Program-made: the position numbers and the translations under genes | Notes under the pieces: generated by a model | What the model was told of the DNA's origin: nothing | Seen by the model: the letters and a program-made list of their open reading frames with translations, nothing else | Databases searched by the model: none | Shown here: piece after piece, positions 10,453 through 19,568 of the stretch | Layout of the letters: each line of letters starts with the position of its first letter | How positions within the stretch are numbered: position 1 is the stretch's first letter | Assembly (NCBI GenBank): GCA_049999765.1 | Contig: JBNGIQ010009258.1 | Coordinates: 1 to 21,727, forward strand | Source of the DNA: Phaeoceros laevis | Taxonomy: Eukaryota; Anthocerotophyta; Anthocerotopsida; Notothyladales | Length of the DNA: 21,727 nt | Reading direction: 5' to 3'

Positions 10453-13161
10453 TTACACCTTTGAAAATGCGTTGGTGTTGTCCTGCTCTTTCTCCGTTGC
10501 TGGCTTCCTACTAGGAGCTGCAGAAAGGGCAAAGAACTCAGATATAACTTCAAGTGGCATTCCTTTCGTCTCAGGAACTTTGATGAAGATGAATATCCAC
10601 GATATGACGCTGATGACGAAGAAGATAACAAAGACCCCTTGCAAGCCCAAGGTAGAGTTCAGCACAGGGAAGGAATAGGTGACGATGACGTTGGAGAGCC
10701 ACATGGCGGCTGAGCAAATGCCAATACAGATTCCTCTAACCCGAGTCGGGAAGATTTCTGAGCAGAGGATGTTTGGAATCGGTCCAAATCCCATCACAAA
10801 AGCACAAATGTAGATGGTCACCCCCGCAAACGATATTGCGGCCTGCACTAAGCCAGATGGTAAGAAAGTGTTCGTCAATACCACGAGAATCAGGGCTAGT
10901 CCAAGTAGGGGCAAAGTCGCCAAAAGAAGCTGCCTGCACACCGAACGAAACATACCATCAGTCCAGCATATCTTAGTAGTGCTTACCGTTTCTGAGAAGT
11001 GAAAAGCCCAATCCAAAACAGCAGCACAGTCAATCCTTACCGCCGACCAGACCGATCCATAAGCCTCATAGCAACAACAACGCATGGTATCATTAGCAGA
11101 GAGCTGACCCCACTGGCCAAAATTGAAGACGACTCTGCACTGAGCCCCATGCTTGAGAGTAGTACATCGGCACCAGATTGTTGGAGTATTTGTGGGATGA
11201 AATAGAGCACTGCGTTGATGCCACAGAACTGCAGGACGACAATTCACATTGAAACGTTCAGAACAAATGATGCGCATCAGGTCCATCTCAGCAAAAGAGC
11301 AGGATGCAAGCACTAGAGCTACTTCTTTACGGTTCATTACCTGCTGCAGAACTTGCAAGCCTATGCCAACAACAAGTGCTCGCAGCACTCCAGGCACCCA
11401 CAACTCTTTCCATGCCGGCCCTTGTGTGGCTGTTTCAGCAGGGTGGATCATTGCTGGGCCAGCGGCATCTTCAGCCAAGATGTCCATAGATGATGGAGCT
11501 ACCAAAACTGAGGCCTGAATTGGCTCAAGTTCACCATCCATGCCTGGAAGAGACAATGTAGATGTGGTATATGTAGTATCTACAGGGTTGTTGAAGATGT
11601 ATACCCTTTGCAAGCTTCCAACTTCTGTGGGATCCCCAGCTTCTGGACCAGTATACCGCCAGCCCAGCTGCCAGCCTCCACCTATGCCACCGTCACCAAT
11701 GGTATCAAAGGCCCCGCTACCTGCCACACTTCTGGACAAATTGCTTGCAGTATCATGAGCGCCGGTCCTCATGAAGTAGTTAAGGTCAACAGAATTTCCT
11801 CTGGATATCGATCTTGGCTTTTCAGACCTGGTGCTGGTCTGCCTAGACAGCAACAATGGGGTTTGAAGAGTCTCATCCATATCTCCTGCAGCGAAGTCAT
11901 CTCCATAGTGTCCATTGGCTGCACGGGGTGTCTGCAGTACACTTTCCTCATCCCAGTTTTCGTTCTTGCCTAGGTCGTCAGCCGAGTCTTGCAAGTAATC
12001 CTGGGACACTTGGAAACTTCCCACCAGGGTAACCATTGGATCTAGCATGCTTGAAGCGTCCACACTGAAACCTCTTGCAAGCGAATGATGACCACCAGCA
12101 TCATCAGTGACTGGTGTGGCGATCCAAGCCACACCTTCTTCAGGACCAATGATGGTAATCGCTCCATCTTCACCATTTGCAACTGGATCTTCGGGGTGAA
12201 CTTCAGATGGTTGAAGAAGCCACTCTTCAAGTTTAGTCTCAACTCCGACACCAAGTCCCTCGACCAACAGAGCAAGTTCACCTGCACAAACGAAATGCAA
12301 CACAGGTCGGAAAATGAGGACGTGAGGTTCGAACTGCACAGTACTACAACAGGAAGAGCAAGGACAGTCATCTGCAACGATGGACAAGGGACATGGTAGG
12401 GAACGTGGGAATCATACCTTCAACATCTTCCCTCCCACGGAGATTTTGTAGGACTTGTCTAGCAGCAAGCATCTGACCCTTGCTTACAAGCCATCTAGGA
12501 GATTCCGGTAACAAGAAAACACAGAGCAGGAAGTACAGACAAGCAGGGGCAAAAAGGATGCCCAGCATAAATCTCCAATCGGGGTTAGCAGTCAATGAGA
12601 CTACGAAACCCATGACATAAGCTAGAAACTGACCACCTGAACCCATGAGCTGCGGGAATGTTGCTAGCTGCCCTCGGATCTCAGTAGGAGCCGATTCAGC
12701 AATGAGAATAGGAGAAATAGTAGCTGCCAACCCATAAGCACAGCCTACGAGGCCTCTCCCAAGAAGGAGCAGGTAGACCGATGGAGCAAATGCCATGAAA
12801 ATAGCACTGGTAGAAAAAATAAACGCTGAAATGGTCAACATTGTACGCCGTCCCAGCCAGTCAGCTGTTGGTCCAGCAATTGCTGTACTGAAAACAGCTC
12901 CTATGAGGGTTGCAGCTACAACAAAGCCCTCAAGTGTGGGGTTGTCTTCAAGATGGTACTCCGGTTTGATGTACAACAGAGCTCCTGTTCATCACAACAT
13001 CAAGCCAACTTACAGTCAAGTATCCAGATCACAAGTTAGCAAGAAGCAGAAGGAGTGAGTGATGGTGCGAACAAACCTGCAATTGCACCACCGTCCCATC
13101 CCTGCAGCAGGTTACCAACAGTGGCTACAATGGCCACTGTTCGTGCTCCTTTAGCCTTCAT
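10453..13161 (-). CDS. Tonoplast monosaccharide/sugar transporter (TMT/TST family, MFS)
   Basis: Family members load glucose, fructose or sucrose into the vacuole by proton antiport. Five exons (minus strand): 13161-13077, 12984-12418, 12281-11341, 11228-11041, 10933-10453, all GT-AG, encoding 753 residues, close to the family's usual 730-750. Visible motifs are GNLLQGWD (about 16-23), ADWLGRR after the second membrane helix (69-75), PESPRWL at the end of helix 6 (188-194), SEIFPTRVRG, and PETKG (714-718). A hydrophilic, acidic loop of about 290 residues (218-509) between helices 6 and 7 is diagnostic of this family and separates it from ordinary hexose transporters. The start at 13161 matches the short N-terminus of relatives; an in-frame ATG at 13251 is possible but less likely. 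The segment usually written GWDNATIAG reads GWDGGAIAG here. The gene converges on the hydrolase, and a piggyBac-like MITE lies about 720 bp upstream. Confidence 0.93.
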
Positions 13162-13880
13162 GATGCTAAGCTGGAGCTTTAAACTCAACTGCCTGTCACA
13201 AAACGCTTGAAAATATCTCCACAGGACAAGAGATAGCAAACAGTTTCTCAAGAAGCAATCTCTTAGCCAGATAGATCTTGGATTTCCGCAACGATCCTCC
13301 GAAGCCGGTTTTGCGAGCTCCGGCTGCAGAAATGCGCATCCAGGCTTGCCCCAGCCGAGGCAGATAGAATTAAATGTCGACAGGACGGGCCATCTGCGGT
13401 TCCTTCCCTCGCAAAGGAGGGACGCACTTCCGGAACTCGGGCAGTCGGAGAACTGCGAGGCGAAATTGTTCCAGGAAAGTCGGACAGACTTCCAGCGTCA
13501 CGGTGGAGCCAGAAGTAGGTGACAGCACCTCTGCTAGGCGCTTTCACAATTAAAAGGAGCTTCCAGCCTTCCACAGCACGAGCGGGGCGCCAACTGTCGG
13601 GGAGGCGCCGCTTACCACGCGGCGCCCTCACAGCCGTCCCAGAGATTGGCTTTGCGTCTGCTCTCCTTAATAGCTGTTGGCCTCTGGTTCGGTGCGGGTT
13701 TCCCACCGCACGCAAGGTGGCACCGCGCAGCTGGTCGCGGATGTACCGCATTACGGCTAAGTTTGGCGCACATGCTGCAACACAGCATCCTGAGCTTGAT
13801 TAGAGCTCCAGCATTTCAGACAAAACCCTCATCCGGTGCAGCATGGGATCGCATCTCCGACGCTGCGCCTTTCTGGTAAA
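13162..13880. promoter_or_regulatory. 5' UTR and promoter region of the sugar transporter gene
   Basis: No separate gene is recognised. Open frames on both strands (13263-13751 minus, 13519-13803 plus) overlap and show no family pattern. By position this segment holds the transporter's 5' UTR and proximal promoter. It ends at the transposon copy that starts at 13881. No TATA box or transcription start could be pinned down. Confidence 0.45.
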
Positions 13881-13898
13881 CCCTTAAAGGACAGGGCG

Positions 13899-13948
13899 TT
13901 TCGACCGAAACGAAACGCACGCGTTTCGCCCGAAACAAAACGCGCACC
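13899..13948. repeat. Subterminal GTTTCG/CGAAAC inverted repeats
   Basis: Alternating GCGTTTCG and CGAAACG words form nested inverted repeats just inside the end of element 2. A shorter version (GTTTCGGTCGAAAC) sits at the matching end of element 1, about 4517-4531. Conservation in both copies suggests a functional subterminal site. Confidence 0.75.
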
Positions 13949-13993
13949 TAATCGACGTTTTTTATGAGGTGTGTAACAGGTACACCCTGGTTC

Positions 13994-14059
13994 CATGTAG
14001 CTCACCCCTTACTTACCAAACCTATTCATGTAGCTCACCCCTTACTTACCAAATCTATT
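13994..14059. repeat. 33 bp tandem duplication inside element 2
   Basis: Units 13994-14026 and 14027-14059 begin CATGTAGCTCACCCCTTACT and differ at one base. Element 1 has a single diverged copy at the matching place, so the duplication arose in the element 2 lineage. Confidence 0.9.
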
Positions 14060-14158
14060 CCCGAACCTGAGTTTACTTTTCCGATCCTCCGTTACATTCC
14101 ATGTTTAATGCGCGTTTCACGTCGCGCCAAATCCACTCATTCATGCTGACACAATTGC

Positions 14159-14282
14159 GCCATCGCGCTGACACAATCCCGCCATCGCGCTCGCCCTGGC
14201 GCCATCGCGCTTGCACTGCGCCCTGACACAATCGTGCTTCACGCGCGCCATCGCGCTCGCCCTGCCCTGGCGCCATCGCGCT
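14159..14282. repeat. Five copies of GCCATCGCGCT inside element 2
   Basis: Exact copies start at 14159, 14181, 14201, 14247 and 14272, with spacers of 9 to 35 bp rich in CGCCCTG or TGACACAATC. The matching part of element 1 (about 4265-4320) has a few diverged GTGATGGCG words on the complementary strand. The irregular spacing does not fit a CRISPR array. Confidence 0.9.
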
Positions 14283-14312
14283 CGCCCAAGCGACACATGA
14301 TATAAAATAAAT

Positions 14313-14339
14313 AGCCTGCATGTGTCACACATGCAGGCT
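14313..14339. repeat. Perfect 13 bp inverted repeat with one-base centre
   Basis: AGCCTGCATGTGT (14313-14325), a single C, then its exact reverse complement (14327-14339). It lies near the middle of element 2, in a part with no counterpart in element 1. Confidence 0.9.
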
Positions 14340-14574
14340 CGGGAAGGAGTTTACCTCCTCGGCAAAAGTCGGGTCTCGATTTCTAAACTCAATCATAAAC
14401 TCGGGTTAGAGCCCTAGTCAAGGATTCGGGAAGGCATGGTGGGAGCTGTGGAGATGGGATTCGAGATCTGAATGCCGATTTGGAGAGTGGTGATGGAGAG
14501 AAATCTAATCATATATATATTGACTATATTTTATTATTGGTTGACACTCCCACATGTTAGGAACGGCTTGGGAT

Positions 14575-14604
14575 GCCCAACTCTACCAATTGGTAGAGTT
14601 GGGC
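14575..14604. repeat. Perfect 30 bp subterminal palindrome of element 2
   Basis: Two 15 bp arms, GCCCAACTCTACCAA and its exact reverse complement, with no spacer, nine bases inside the element end. The element 1 counterpart at 3070-3099 is imperfect. A role as a transposase-binding site is inferred from its position. Confidence 0.9.
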
Positions 14605-14617
14605 AATGAAGAGTTAA

Positions 14618-15491
14618 CCTCTAGTTAGGGGCTTCATCAGGGCAAATGCTTATGCACTACCGGCACATCCATTTCCTCATTGCTCTATGAGGAAGGGGGT
14701 TTTATTGTGATTGACCGAGGGAGGAAGGAACGAACTCTATTAAGCACTTTTGGGCCGCAGCCGCACACATGAGGATCAGGCGGTTTCACAATTAGACTCA
14801 GCATGGCAATTTGCACGGTCTGATACAGTCCACTTTTAGTTACTGGATCAACGTTCAATCCCACATTACGTCAATCTGAAAGCTGGTTGCAGACGCACTG
14901 AATGCATTGATCAATCTGATCGCACAGAGTCTCCATTCTTCACAGCGCGGTGTCAGAGTGCACATGTCATCAGTTAGCATCACTGGTCGGTGAGACCTGC
15001 GAAGCTGCCAGGAGCTGGGGACGTTGTCTTCCAGTTCTCGATACTTGCTGATGGAAGGCAGGAGAATATTCGCTGCACCCACCGGCACTCAGTACTAAGC
15101 TGGTGACCTGTTTGCTGAAAGGCAACACGACTCTTTTCCAGGCATGCGGGACTAACACATGGCAAGAGCAGCCACAATCTTAAGCTCAGCCCAGCAAGTG
15201 AGTGGAGCTGCAGCTACTGATATTGTAAACAACAATGAGGAGACGTGAATAGAGTTCGCAATCAACCCTCGGATGCTCACATGTGGTGGGCATCTGTAAG
15301 CTATTTGCTTGCTGCAAAAAGAGCACATGTTTCTAGATCATAGGTTCATAGGAACTGATCTAGGTGAGGACCGAAACGAATTGGAACAATGCCACGACGG
15401 GAGCACAAGAATAGCTCACACCAAGTCACTGGGCGAGGCTACACACCAAGTTCAAGGAAAACCTAAGAGCTGTTCTAGCTTCCTTGCCTGT
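14618..15491. other. Region between the MITE and SPC12
   Basis: No gene is assigned. Minus-strand frames at 14855-15177 are open for 60-80 codons but overlap in all three phases without a family match. The part next to SPC12 (about 15200-15491) is probably its 3' UTR. Confidence 0.4.
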
Positions 15492-15815
15492 CTATCTCTT
15501 TACCCCTTTGGCTCCCTTCTTCGCGGTCGGCTGTTGCTTCAGCTTCGAAACCTTGCTGCCGATGGTGTCACCTTCCTTGGCTCTGGTGCTGGGAGTGTCT
15601 GCCTCCTTAGGATCCAGCCACTCTAAAGGGTTGCGGTTGAAGAAAGGCCAGTCAGGAACCACCAGAAGAAACGTGATGCCAGCGCCCACAACGTAGATCA
15701 ACAGCATCAGCCTGTATGAAGCCGAGATGTAACCTGCAACCAATGCAACAAGTGCTGCCACCAGCAGAGTATACTGCATCAGCTGCTCCGCCAACTTCTG
15801 CCCTTGCCAATCCAT
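15492..15815 (-). CDS. SPC12: Signal peptidase complex subunit 1 (SPC12/SPCS1)
   Basis: A single-exon 107-residue protein, the usual size for plant SPC12. It opens MDWQGQKLAEQLMQ, the hallmark N-terminus of plant members. Two hydrophobic helices follow (about 15-33 and 36-53), joined by a very short turn, then the conserved PDWPFFNRNPLEWLDP segment and a Lys-rich tail. The protein is a small non-catalytic subunit of the ER signal peptidase complex, with both ends in the cytosol, which helps the complex select substrates while signal peptides are removed. The upstream sequence contains a possible acceptor (TTGCGTAG at about 15829), so a 5' UTR intron is likely. The gene lies in tandem with the CbbY-like gene, whose stop is about 520 bp upstream. 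Confidence 0.95.
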   Translation of the reverse strand: MDWQGQKLAEQLMQYTLLVAALVALVAGYISASYRLMLLIYVVGAGITFLLVVPDWPFFNRNPLEWLDPKEADTPSTRAKEGDTIGSKVSKLKQQPTAKKGAKGVKR

Positions 15816-16337
15816 CCTGCTGCCCTGGGTAATTGCCTACGCAACAGAAGGAACTCGCGCCTGCGGTGGCAGCAGCGCTAGACCTAGCCCCCGATATCAG
15901 AGGTGCCTCACGACTGCCACGGATCCCTTCTTTGGTCAGGTTAAGCCGCAGTCTTGCCCGCCGTGAACTTTCCAACTGCCATCGAAGCTGCTCAACAGCT
16001 GTGCAGGAACCTCGGGCCGGCCATCCCCCCAATACTGCTGGCGCAGATTTCAGTGCCGTCGTCGCTTGTCGCAATGGGCCTGCTCACGCACAAGGTGTGA
16101 CTGGGGTACCCGCTTCGGTCGCACGCAAGGCGCATGAATCGATGTAATAAATGGAAAATGAGTGACCACAATAGAAGAATATAGAAAAAATTTACAACAT
16201 AGACTACGTCTGATTGTTTGGAGCCCCGCTGGGCCATCCTTCTTTTGCATTGCAAGGCGATGCCCAGAAGTAGCTTGTTTCCTTCCTATCCACAAGCTAC
16301 AGCTACAAAACAGCTTCACTTGAAACTGTCATCATCG
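15816..16337. other. SPC12 upstream region and 3' UTR of the phosphatase gene
   Basis: No protein match. Overlapping frames (15652-16074 minus, 15833-16147 plus) lack motifs. The span should contain the 5' UTR and promoter of SPC12 and the 3' UTR of the CbbY-like gene. Confidence 0.45.
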
Positions 16338-18202
16338 TCAGACAGGGCTAGCTGTAAGCTGAAGTAGACTCTCGCAGAAACGCAAGTCAAAGTTGGGTTG
16401 TGAGTCGTCCCCTATGCTCTCAAATACTGCATCTGCTTGGGAGAAATCCTCCTCTGACGTGTACCTGAAACGAAATTTTTCAGAACTGCAGGACTCGAAA
16501 GAAAATACTGCAGTCTTACTCCAAAACATCATCAACAATCCACCCGTTGTCAATCGACCAGTCATCCATTACCCGCTCTTAGTGACGATGCACTTCATTC
16601 CTGCAGCTTTAGCTGCTGCCAGTCCAATGCCACTGTCTTCAACCACAACACATCTACTTGACACCAAGGGACCTTCATCAGCTATGTCTGCACCACTTAT
16701 ACCATTTACTTCCACCATTCCATAAGGTGGAACACATCGGATATCGATTCCAGACAAGCTAATATACTATTTGGGAGAGGTGGCAGAACCTGTCAGTTGC
16801 GAGTCCAAGAGTTGTGGCAGCCAGCAAGTAAATAGCCTGGATTTGAGCACGTCTCAAGGCAACATCAGTACCGCCATAACCTCTGACGGCTGGCAGAGTC
16901 AAACCCACAGCTATGGTCCGGTTGGGCTTGAACTACACGAAATAAACAGCTTGCGTGGGCTATCAGAAGGCGACTTACTGGGTCAGGCTTTTTACGGCTG
17001 ACAATATCACCAGCAAAGATCTTAATGGAAGAAGCTCTTTCAGGTCCAAGAAGAACCCGCACTATTGCTGAGACCTGCCTCCAATAGCAAATCAGTGTCA
17101 GCGTAATGCTAGAACGGGACATTCAAATGCAAAGGGATGAATCTCAGGATGTGTTGCAAAGTGTATGGATACCGCTTTCTCATTGGATGTGCTGCACACA
17201 GCAACTTTCACACCTTTGCTCTGGGCTTCATCAACCAATCTGCATAATAAAAGCCTACATGATAAGACAGTTGTACAATAATGGACATCTTCCCTCCGCA
17301 CTGATAACAGCGATGATGCACCCAGAGATGAGTGGATGGAATTTTCCAAGCCAACAGAATCCGAGAGACGAAGGGAGACCGTTGCAGGAGCAGATGGGGC
17401 CAAACCTTGCAACACCGGGTCGAAGAGGAAGGGAACCCTTGTCTATAAGATCCATAAACAGAATAGTTTTCCTTTTGTGAAGCCCGGCCACAAACTCCTT
17501 CCTTTCGGTCGGGTCTGCAGGAGCAGCTGCTGGCCATCCCACCTTGTCGAAGTAGTGTGTCATTCTACAACGACATACAAGCAGAGTTAATCATCAACAC
17601 CAATCCACTAACCCCCTTCCGCACACTGAACAACTAAAATGGAGCGCATAGCTTCCAATCAGATAGCATTGTTGCAGCGTGGTAGCTGAGCCAAAATACA
17701 TATGAGCAATGATGGCACAAGCTGAAGTACCGTTCCTTACCACCACCAATTTTGAGCAACTCCCCATATAGCTCGACATCCCACTCCACATCCAGCCCTT
17801 TCTGCAATGCCGTGGTCTTGAGAAGTCAGAAATACAGGGGAGCACAAGCAGCTGCAAACCGGGGAACTGCTATTCACAGACCTCAGCAAATGTTTGATTG
17901 AAGGAGATACGGTGGCCATCACGCTCGGTGTCCACCAGCACTCCATCACAGTCGAACAGCAGTGCGTCCAGCGAGGGAGCCACCGCTGGCAGCCCACCCG
18001 GTCTGCGGCCTCGGGCTCGCTGCCAGATCGTCCGGGAAGAAGGTTTAGGGACCAAAGACGACAGAGCAGGTCCACTGGGTGCGAAATAAAATCCAGCCGG
18101 CTGATGAAGACAGCCCACAAATCGAGGGAGACAACTGGGCCGGTGGCAATGCAGAACACTGCCAGCAACCCCAAACACGTGACTTGGTGGCGCCACAGCC
18201 AT
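16338..18202 (-). CDS. Plastid CbbY-like HAD phosphatase (xylulose-1,5-bisphosphate phosphatase type)
   Basis: Eight exons (minus strand): 18202-17882, 17801-17731, 17564-17406, 17239-17173, 17074-16979, 16836-16790, 16653-16573, 16464-16338, all GT-AG, encoding 322 residues. Residues 1 to about 75 resemble a chloroplast transit peptide. HAD motifs follow in order: LLFDCDGVLVDTE with nucleophile Asp84 and Asp86, the cap domain with GGGKERMTHYFDKVGWP, VAVCSTSNEKA (motif II, about 196-206), SRKKPDP with Lys235, and CVVVEDSGIGLAAAKAAGM with Glu259/Asp260. Plant CbbY removes xylulose-1,5-bisphosphate, a misfire product that inhibits Rubisco; that role is taken from the family. The second exon must use the donor after 17731: an earlier GT would lose the KER residues and create a stop. 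All key HAD residues are present. Confidence 0.93.
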
Positions 18203-18367
18203 CTTTGGGAAGTTGCTCTTCTTTCAAGCACAGGTACCTGTGGAAAACGCTGATGAGTGCAACTTCGGTAGACTGCTGTATTCGGCTTTTACGGACAGGA
18301 AGGAAGGAATGAATGAATAAGTTTATATTCGTTCCTTCGAACGACAATAACGTACACGCACATATAG

Positions 18368-18393
18368 TACTAGTAGTAGAAAGGTCATGTTAG
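18368..18393 (+). repeat. Dispersed repeat fragment shared with 5970-6010
   Basis: TAC(TAG)3 followed by AAAGGTCATGTTAG. The copy at 5970-6010 has (TAG)8 and differs at one base (GCTAG for GTTAG). Sequence beyond these bounds is not similar. Confidence 0.75.
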
Positions 18394-18472
18394 AGCGGTT
18401 TGGCGTCATAGCCTCATGGCTGCATACGCCTAATGAACAAACAAACAAACAATAGAGCGGTTTCGCATGTGC

Positions 18473-18500
18473 CCGGTTCCGGTTGTTTTCGCGGAACCGG
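18473..18500. repeat. Small GC-rich hairpin
   Basis: CCGGTTCCG (18473-18481) and CGGAACCGG (18492-18500) form a perfect 9 bp stem around a 10-base T-rich loop. No function is evident. Confidence 0.8.
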
Positions 18501-19205
18501 AGCCCGGACATTCGCATGGACTGGACGAAAGGAAAGTCATAAGTCGCGCTTATTGGTAAAGGAAAATAGCACGACGCGGTATACCAAGACTGGAGCATTG
18601 TAGACCCACCCAAAAAAAAGACCCCCCCACGGGTTTTGAGGAAATGTCAGGGACGAGTTTGCCCAGCGACAAAACCTCAGGCCAGTGCAAACAGGCCGGT
18701 CACCAGTCCTCCTCTCGCGGCAGTTCCCTGACCAACGGATTCCCCTCTCTCCCTCGTTTTGTTTGCGATGCCCGAGGCCAGGCAACAACTTATGGCCTGC
18801 CTCCCTCCAGAAGCAAGTCACAATTCACGTTCTGCCCCTCCTCCCGTGCCTTTCGCCAAGTTGTGATTTGCAAGGGAGGAATTGCCTAAGTGACAGCCTC
18901 GCCTCGCCTGAAAATTGCAGATTGGGGTTTCACCCACTTGTTCTAGTGACCTGCTTGCGGTCTCAGGCAGCGATATCACAGCGTTCAGGTTCCTGAGCAC
19001 AAGGCTATGTGATTGCGATCAGATTCAACACTCATGGCCCAAGGGCCCACACACTCTCATTCCGCCAATATGTCCCCTTAATGTCAAAGCAAACTCAACA
19101 CAAGTACCCGTCGTCTCTGGACCGATTTACGGATAAAAAGCCCCTGAGAATGATCAAGAATCACAAGGAAATGAATTCACAAGTATCTGACAGACTCTTG
19201 AACGA

Positions 19206-19568
19206 TCATAGGAAAAACTCTGGACAATGACAAGTCTCGACGGATTCTGGACCTTGTCTTGCTCTTCTTCTTCTTTCCCGTGCTTCCTTTTCCACTGAGA
19301 ATCTGCCGTCATACACCTCCTCTTTGGCCACCGGTGTTGCCTCAGTTCGAAGGAAATCCGACCTGCTCTTTACCTTGTGGAAACTGTTCCACTGCTGCTC
19401 CAGCTGATTGACAAGGAGCATCTTTACCCTCCACTGCAGCTGTAATTGCGGTTGCCACTCCAGCTGATCTACATCTTCTTGCCCAACTGCAGCAATACCA
19501 GCGGCTGCCAGTCCAGATGAGTCAAGGTTCTCTGGGCGAGCCATAGTTGGCTCTTTCATCACCTTCAT
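19206..19568 (-). CDS. Possible small charged hypothetical protein
   Basis: The frame has 120 codons from 19568, or 112 from the ATG at 19544 (MARPENL...). No family is recognised. The product would be highly charged: Gln/Leu/Glu-rich in the middle, then an E-K-E-A-R-E-R-R-R-R-A-R basic stretch before the end. The middle DNA contains repeated CAGCTGGAG words, which may alone explain the open frame. Splice-like sites inside (such as AAG|GTAAAG) mean it could be one exon of a larger gene. Treat as tentative. Confidence 0.25.
   Translation of the reverse strand: MKVMKEPTMARPENLDSSGLAAAGIAAVGQEDVDQLEWQPQLQLQWRVKMLLVNQLEQQWNSFHKVKSRSDFLRTEATPVAKEEVYDGRFSVEKEARERRRRARQGPESVETCHCPEFFL

Larger units (their letters stand above)
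13881..14613 (-). mobile_element. MITE-like deletion derivative of the piggyBac-like family
   Basis: A 733 bp copy of the element at 3061-4548, in the opposite orientation. Its left edge, CCCTTAAAGGACAGGGCG, corresponds to the right end of element 1. Its right edge, reverse-complemented, reads CTCTTCATTGCCC and corresponds to the left end of element 1. Flanks are TAAA (13877-13880, one change from TTAA) and TTAA (14614-14617). The similarity to element 1 covers roughly 280 bp at one end and 140 bp at the other; the transposase region is absent, so it depends on a transposase from elsewhere. It carries internal repeats listed separately. Its position upstream of the sugar transporter means it may contribute regulatory sequence; that is inference. 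Confidence 0.85.
18203..19205. other. Upstream flank of the phosphatase gene, no gene recognised
   Basis: By position this includes the phosphatase 5' UTR and promoter; an acceptor-like CCACAG near 18240 suggests a 5' UTR intron. Open frames on both strands (for example 18644-18996 plus) lack motifs. It also contains a dispersed repeat fragment (18368-18393) and a small hairpin (18473-18500). Confidence 0.45.

Noticed and set aside
10453-12387. Single-exon 644-codon transporter frame
   Set aside because: The segment between exons 3 and 5 does not match the family in that frame. Splicing at clear GT-AG sites restores helices 7 and 8 and the expected length.
14159-14282. CRISPR-like appearance of repeated GCCATCGCGCT
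   Set aside because: The repeat is only 11 bp, spacers are irregular and themselves repetitive, the host is a plant, and the array lies inside a transposon copy.
3061-14613. A single 11.5 kb transposon carrying both plant genes as cargo
   Set aside because: Each copy has its own two ends and target sites (3061-4548 and 13881-14613), so two separate insertions explain the data better. The composite idea is kept only as a low-interest hypothesis.
14855-15177. Minus-strand frames between the MITE and SPC12 as a hidden gene
   Set aside because: Three phases are open over the same DNA, no family pattern is seen, and no consistent splice model joins them.
17741-17801. Shorter second exon of the phosphatase using the first GTAAGG donor
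   Set aside because: Joining it to the next exon creates an immediate TGA and removes the KER of GGGKERM. The donor after 17731 keeps both frame and motif.
17737-18231. Alternative minus-strand frame of 164 codons over phosphatase exon 1
   Set aside because: The HAD nucleophile motif lies in the other frame (from 18202); this one is a shadow.
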